Source: Promethearchaeota archaeon (GTDB lineage Archaea > Asgardarchaeota > Lokiarchaeia > Sigynarchaeales > SOKP01). From it: a stretch of 8,359 nt of DNA. Where the stretch lies: positions 1 through 8,359 of the forward strand of contig WJIN01000477.1 of assembly GCA_014730295.1 (NCBI GenBank), written 5' to 3'. A program made the position numbers and the translations under genes. The notes beneath the pieces were generated by a model. The model was not told the origin of the DNA. It made no database searches and saw only the letters and a program-made list of their open reading frames with translations. Shown here piece after piece: positions 4,934 to 8,359 of this stretch; within the stretch, counting starts at the first letter, position 1, and the number at the start of each line of letters is the position of its first letter.

Positions 4934-4940
4934 AGGTGAT
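4934..4940 (+). promoter_or_regulatory. Ribosome binding site AGGTGAT that decides the amidohydrolase start
   Basis: AGGTGAT matches the archaeal anti-Shine-Dalgarno perfectly. It overlaps two upstream start candidates (GTG 4936 and ATG 4939) and lies seven bases before GTG 4948, so 4948 is the start this site would serve. Confidence 0.5.
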
Positions 4941-4947
4941 GGTCAAG

Positions 4948-6117
4948 GTGCAAAAATTTTCTTTTCCCTATGGTTTTATAACGGATGATTTAGAATTAAA
5001 AGAGAAGATTAGATTTAGCCTTTCCACGGATGGAAAGATAAATAATTTGGAATTTGACGATTGTAAGGACCTAAAAATTGATTTCAACCACCCTAACCAC
5101 AATAAGATCATACTACCCGGTCTAATAAACTCTCATGTCCATATCGGAGACAGTTTTGTAAAAGAAGCGGGATATAATAAAGGATTGATCGAAACCGTTG
5201 CACCTCCAGATGGGATAAAACATAAACTATTAAAGCGAGGTAAGGAAAAACAAAAGCTAAAAGGAATAAAAGAAGCGGCGTGGGAAATGATTTCGAATGG
5301 AATCACTTGTTTTATAGATTTCCGAGAAAATAGCATAGAAGGCATCAATTTACTAAAAAAAGCGCTCAGTGACCAGCCGATTCAATATCTAATATTAGGC
5401 AGATTTACACAATCCGATGAAATAGAAGAGATATTTAGAAACGCTGATGGGATTGGTTTATCGAGTTATGGCAAGGTGGATAAAGAAATATCAGCAATAA
5501 TTGCAAGAAATAAAAAAAAATATGGCAAATTAGTGAGTTGCCATCATGCAGAATTAATAAGAAAGCCAGAACAATTCGAAAAAATAATTGAGGATGATAT
5601 AATTGATATTATCGTTCATGGAACACAATTGAATGCAACTGATCTATATAAAATGCAAAACACGAATATAAAATTAATATTATGTCCTCGATGTAATGGA
5701 TATTTTGGAGTTGGATTCCCACCCATAGTAGAAGTTTTAGATCAAAACATCCCGATATCCATTGGAACCGATAATATAATGGCGAATGCACCGAATCTAT
5801 TTGAGGAAATACGATATCTTTACTTACTTTTTAGAGTTCTGAATAATGAAAGGAATTCAAATATCAGATTAGATGCGAAAAAACTATTGCAAATCATAAC
5901 TATTAATGCGGCGAAAAATTTCAATCTACAAAGCAAAATTGGATCCATTATGGAAGGAAAGCAAGCAGATTTTATTGTGATTGATTTGAATTCTCCGAAT
6001 TTTTACTGCAATATTGCAGACCAATATAATATCTATCCATTAGTTGTACAAAGAACCACTTCAGAAAATATTAAAGAAGTATATATCAAGGGTGAGAAGG
6101 TGTTTGAGAGAAAATAA
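4948..6117 (+). CDS. COG0402-like amidohydrolase/aminohydrolase; candidate pyrimidine deaminase of the Fo/riboflavin pathway
   Basis: The protein (389 residues from GTG 4948) is a metal-dependent amidohydrolase-superfamily enzyme with a short N-terminal beta domain, a TIM barrel and a C-terminal GKQADFIVIDL strand. Metal and catalytic residues are visible: NSHVH (His63, His65), SCHHAE (His199, Glu202), IVHGT (His224) and ISIGTDNIMANAPNLFEEIR (Asp275). This set, with H-x-x-E and GTD-N/A-xxN, is that of the aminohydrolases that remove an amino group from nucleoside-type rings (SAH/MTA, guanine and similar deaminases). It opens the operon and overlaps arfC by 14 bases. ArfC makes a pyrimidine that must be deaminated before CofH can use it, and no RibD deaminase domain is present, so I infer that deamination as its role; this is not shown. 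ATG 4939 is an alternative start. Soluble, no signal peptide. Other purine/pterin deaminase roles are possible. Confidence 0.85.
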   Translation: MQKFSFPYGFITDDLELKEKIRFSLSTDGKINNLEFDDCKDLKIDFNHPNHNKIILPGLINSHVHIGDSFVKEAGYNKGLIETVAPPDGIKHKLLKRGKEKQKLKGIKEAAWEMISNGITCFIDFRENSIEGINLLKKALSDQPIQYLILGRFTQSDEIEEIFRNADGIGLSSYGKVDKEISAIIARNKKKYGKLVSCHHAELIRKPEQFEKIIEDDIIDIIVHGTQLNATDLYKMQNTNIKLILCPRCNGYFGVGFPPIVEVLDQNIPISIGTDNIMANAPNLFEEIRYLYLLFRVLNNERNSNIRLDAKKLLQIITINAAKNFNLQSKIGSIMEGKQADFIVIDLNSPNFYCNIADQYNIYPLVVQRTTSENIKEVYIKGEKVFERK

Positions 6118-6775
6118 AAAACCATATATCATTTTAAGCGCAGCAATGACTATTGATGGGAGAATTGCCTCTAAAACAGGGGATCCCGAGCTTTCAGATG
6201 AAGAAGATTGGAAAGAAGTCCATAAACTAAGAACGGAAGTAGACGCAATTATGGTGGGAAAGGGAACTATTCTAATTGATAATCCAAAATTACATATTAA
6301 GTATTATGACCATAACGGATATTATCGAATTGTATTGGACAGTAATTTATCAATTCCAATCCATTCAAAAGTCCTTAATTACCAAACAGAACTCTATCCA
6401 ACCCTCATTTGTGCAACTAACCATGCTCCCAAAGAAAGAGTTAGAACATTTGAATCAAAAGAAAATATAGAGGTTATAAACTGTGGTGAGTCTGAAAAGG
6501 TGGATCTAATGAAATTGATGCCCATCCTAAAGCAAAAAGGAATAAAAAAGATTCTATTAGAAGGAGGAGGAACACTTAATTGGAGTTTTATCAAACATAA
6601 CCTAATTGATGAGCTGCGACTGACTATTGCTCCTTGGCTTGTGGGAGGTAAGGGTGCCATCAGTCTCGTCGAAGGTGTAGGATTTAGTAAGATGGATGAA
6701 GCTCCAAGATTCAACTTGGTTAATATTAAACATAGAAATAATTATGTAACTCTACAATACAAAGCGATGAGATAA
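6104..6775 (+). CDS. arfC: ArfC: 2,5-diamino-6-(ribosylamino)-4(3H)-pyrimidinone 5'-phosphate reductase (RibD C-terminal fold)
   Basis: The enzyme reduces the ribosyl side chain of the GTP-derived pyrimidine phosphate to ribityl with NAD(P)H, in the archaeal riboflavin and F420 pathways. The 223 residues are one DHFR-like domain (PF01872): LSAAMTIDGRIAS (11-23) at the N-terminus, VDAIMVGKGTILIDNP (46-61), LLEGGGTLNW (151-160) for nucleotide binding, and LTIAPWLVGG (173-182). The length is that of stand-alone archaeal forms; the zinc cytidine-deaminase domain of bacterial RibD is absent. The open frame runs back to TTG 6044, 74 bases inside the upstream gene, but homology starts just after the TTG at 6104. 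GGGTGAG (6090-6096) is correctly spaced for it. Overlap with the amidohydrolase is 14 bases, implying translational coupling; its TAA shares one base with the cofG ATG (TAATG). Confidence 0.88.
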   Translation: MRENKKPYIILSAAMTIDGRIASKTGDPELSDEEDWKEVHKLRTEVDAIMVGKGTILIDNPKLHIKYYDHNGYYRIVLDSNLSIPIHSKVLNYQTELYPTLICATNHAPKERVRTFESKENIEVINCGESEKVDLMKLMPILKQKGIKKILLEGGGTLNWSFIKHNLIDELRLTIAPWLVGGKGAISLVEGVGFSKMDEAPRFNLVNIKHRNNYVTLQYKAMR

Positions 6776-7890
6776 TGACAAAAGCCTTGAGGATTAAAGA
6801 CCTATTAGAATTAACACTTACTGAGATTCAAGACCGCGTGTTAAAGATTAGATCAGAGTTGAAACCAAAACATAGGCATATCATTACCTACTCTAAAAAT
6901 TATACCCTCTCCTTGTCGAATTATTGTCAAAATCAGTGTGGTTATTGTTATTATAATTATCTGGTTCCTAAAAATTCGGTCGAGAAAAACACGATTCTAT
7001 TATCTGAAGAAGAGATTGAAGCTAAGACAGAGATAGCCCTTAAATATGGGTGTAAGGAAGCTCTGATCATATCAGGCGAAAAACCAGACACATTCCCGGT
7101 GGTACATGAGCGTCTAAGGGAATATGGATTTAGAAAGTATATTGACTATGTACAATATATCTGTAAATATCTATTAAAGCAAGATATGCTTCCGCATGTA
7201 AACATTGGGCTCTTAAATTATGAAGAGATGAATTTATTAAAAAAATGTGTGGCAAGCATGGGATTAATGCTTGAAAGCACCCGCAAAGATTTATGTACAG
7301 AGGGGGGCGTTCATGAAAAATCTCCTGGGAAAAAAGCCAAAAAACGAATAAAACATATTAAAGATTCGGGGAAGTTAAAAATACCCTTTACAACCGGATT
7401 ACTGCTGGGAATAGGAGAAACCATGGAGGATAGAATAGATGACCTATTCTTGATAAAAGAAATAAATAAAAAATATGGTCATATTCAAGAAGTTATTATT
7501 CAAAATTTTATGAAAAAACCACATATTCCTTATCAGCCGTCGAAAATGATCTCAATAAAAGAAATGCTACGAGTAGTGGGAATTGCTAAGATAATTTTTC
7601 AAAATGAGATCGCTTTGCAAGTCCCTCCAAATTTAATTTCCGGATATCAAAAAGACTTCTTAAAAACGGGAATTGACGATTTTGGGGGGATAAGTCCTAT
7701 TACAATCGATTATATCAACCCAGAAGAAAGGTGGCCTCAAATCTCACGGTTAGCTAAGATATGTAAAAAAAATGGGTTTATTTTACAAGAGAGATTACCT
7801 ATTTATGAGAAATATATAGATGATGAGTCTTTCTGTCCCAATAATATACAAAAAATCGTAAAATTCAATAGAAAAAATGTCTTTAGATAA
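6775..7890 (+). CDS. cofG: CofG: Fo (7,8-didemethyl-8-hydroxy-5-deazariboflavin) synthase, radical-SAM subunit 1
   Basis: CofG closes the deazaflavin ring on the CofH product, giving Fo, the precursor of coenzyme F420. It is a 371-residue radical-SAM protein; CQNQCGYC (Cys51, 55, 58) is the CxxxCxxC site of the 4Fe-4S cluster, preceded by YTLSLSNY. ISGEKPD (about 99-105) is the glycine-containing SAM-binding stretch of the CofG group. MLESTRKDLC (about 164-173), IPFTTGLLLGIGET (about 203-216), IQNFMKKPHIPY and GIDDFGGISP (about 300-309) are family motifs. Length is normal and all cluster cysteines are present. The start ATG overlaps the arfC stop by one base. Cytoplasmic, oxygen-sensitive by family. 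Confidence is high because both subunits lie side by side. Confidence 0.96.
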   Translation: MTKALRIKDLLELTLTEIQDRVLKIRSELKPKHRHIITYSKNYTLSLSNYCQNQCGYCYYNYLVPKNSVEKNTILLSEEEIEAKTEIALKYGCKEALIISGEKPDTFPVVHERLREYGFRKYIDYVQYICKYLLKQDMLPHVNIGLLNYEEMNLLKKCVASMGLMLESTRKDLCTEGGVHEKSPGKKAKKRIKHIKDSGKLKIPFTTGLLLGIGETMEDRIDDLFLIKEINKKYGHIQEVIIQNFMKKPHIPYQPSKMISIKEMLRVVGIAKIIFQNEIALQVPPNLISGYQKDFLKTGIDDFGGISPITIDYINPEERWPQISRLAKICKKNGFILQERLPIYEKYIDDESFCPNNIQKIVKFNRKNVFR

Positions 7891-8359
7891 AATCCTTGAT
7901 GATATAAAGCCAGAAATTAAGATTATCCTCGAGAAAAGCCTTAATAATATAGAAATTAGTAAACAAGAAGCGGTCCAATTATTAAAAACAACAGGAAAAG
8001 AGTTTTTAGCCTTACAAACAACGGCGAACCAAATATGTTTTGAAAAGAAACGCAATGTGGTTACGTTCGTTATAAATAGGAACATTAATTTCACCAACAT
8101 TTGTTATCAAAACTGTAAATTCTGTTCTTTTAGTGTGCCGCAAAATCATTCTGAGGCGTTTCTGCTAACAATCAATGAGATAGAAAAAAAAATTCTAGAG
8201 TCGAATAAATTTGATATTACAGAAGTATGTATTCAAGGAGGAATCAATCCCGAGCTTACGTTTGACTATTACTTGGATATCCTTAGAAAAGTGAAAGAAA
8301 TAAATTCCGAAATACATATTCACGCCTTTTCCCCCCAAGAAGTCTATTATATGGCAAAA
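7877..8359 (+). CDS. cofH: CofH: 5-amino-6-(D-ribitylamino)uracil--L-tyrosine 4-hydroxyphenyl transferase, 5' part
   Basis: CofH transfers the 4-hydroxybenzyl part of tyrosine to 5-amino-6-ribitylamino-uracil; CofG completes the ring. From ATG 7877 the frame is open for 161 codons to the window edge, so roughly the N-terminal 40-45% is present. After a helical leader (SLDKILDDI...), NINFTNICYQNCKFCSFSV holds the CxxxCxxC cluster site at Cys76, 80 and 83. ITEVCIQGGINPEL (about 120-133) is the SAM-binding GG region and IHIHAFSPQEVYYMA the next conserved strand of the CofH/MqnC-like group. It overlaps cofG by 14 bases in another frame; no ribosome site is obvious beyond A-rich sequence, suggesting coupling to cofG. 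The C-terminus is outside the window. Confidence 0.95.
   Translation, partial: MSLDKILDDIKPEIKIILEKSLNNIEISKQEAVQLLKTTGKEFLALQTTANQICFEKKRNVVTFVINRNINFTNICYQNCKFCSFSVPQNHSEAFLLTINEIEKKILESNKFDITEVCIQGGINPELTFDYYLDILRKVKEINSEIHIHAFSPQEVYYMAK

Noticed and set aside
6044..6103. Longer N-terminus of ArfC from TTG 6044
   Set aside because: It would overlap the amidohydrolase by 74 bases; family homology begins only after 6104, where a spaced ribosome site exists.
6394..6714. 106-residue minus-strand ORF
   Set aside because: It is antisense to the conserved GGG and nucleotide-binding part of arfC.
7795..8100. 101-residue minus-strand ORF across the cofG/cofH junction
   Set aside because: It is antisense to two secure radical-SAM genes in their coding frames.

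Overview
The window looks like a piece of an AT-rich archaeal chromosome. The right half carries separate cofG and cofH genes (the two radical-SAM subunits of the Fo synthase for coenzyme F420), a single-domain RibD-type reductase without a deaminase half (the archaeal ArfC form) and an MptA-type GTP cyclohydrolase. Promoters look archaeal: TATA-like boxes, T-tract terminators, at least one probably leaderless start, and GGTGAT-type ribosome sites. An Asgard (Lokiarchaeia-like) or other mesophilic F420-containing archaeon would fit, but the lineage cannot be proved from this sequence.

Layout. Positions 1-366: a decayed IS200/IS605-type TnpB fragment running off the left edge on the minus strand, followed by a hairpin. 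Positions 384-1037: a TATA-like promoter embedded in a perfect inverted repeat, then a cytoplasmic sulfite-oxidase-like molybdopterin protein. Positions 1046-2285: a graveyard. It holds one small intact minus-strand ORF, a broken paralogue of it about 500 bp away, a second broken gene with a good ribosome site and an upstream 17-bp palindrome, and a fragment resembling the end of an IS200/IS605 element with a 27-nt hairpin. Positions 2410-3749 (minus): an archaeal-type predicted nucleotidyltransferase and a tiny Gly/Arg-rich zinc-ribbon protein. Positions 3879-4835 (minus): mptA. Positions 4948-8359 (plus): an operon of amidohydrolase, arfC, cofG and cofH, with cofH cut by the right edge.

How the genes work together. 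MptA and the plus-strand operon are divergently transcribed from a shared ~100-bp region. MptA starts pterin synthesis from GTP. ArfC reduces the GTP-derived diamino-ribosylamino-pyrimidinone phosphate, and CofG/CofH join 5-amino-6-ribitylamino-uracil to tyrosine to make Fo. Between the ArfC product and the CofH substrate a deamination (and a dephosphorylation) is needed. The first gene of the operon encodes a COG0402-like metal-dependent aminohydrolase, which makes it an attractive candidate for that deaminase. This is the strongest hypothesis from the window.

A second unusual point is the start of mptA. The conserved N-terminal strand of the family is encoded upstream of the first GTG codon, in a stretch with no ATG, GTG or TTG. 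The best start is an AUU codon six bases after a GGUGA ribosome site, and that site sits in a C(UUCG)G hairpin.
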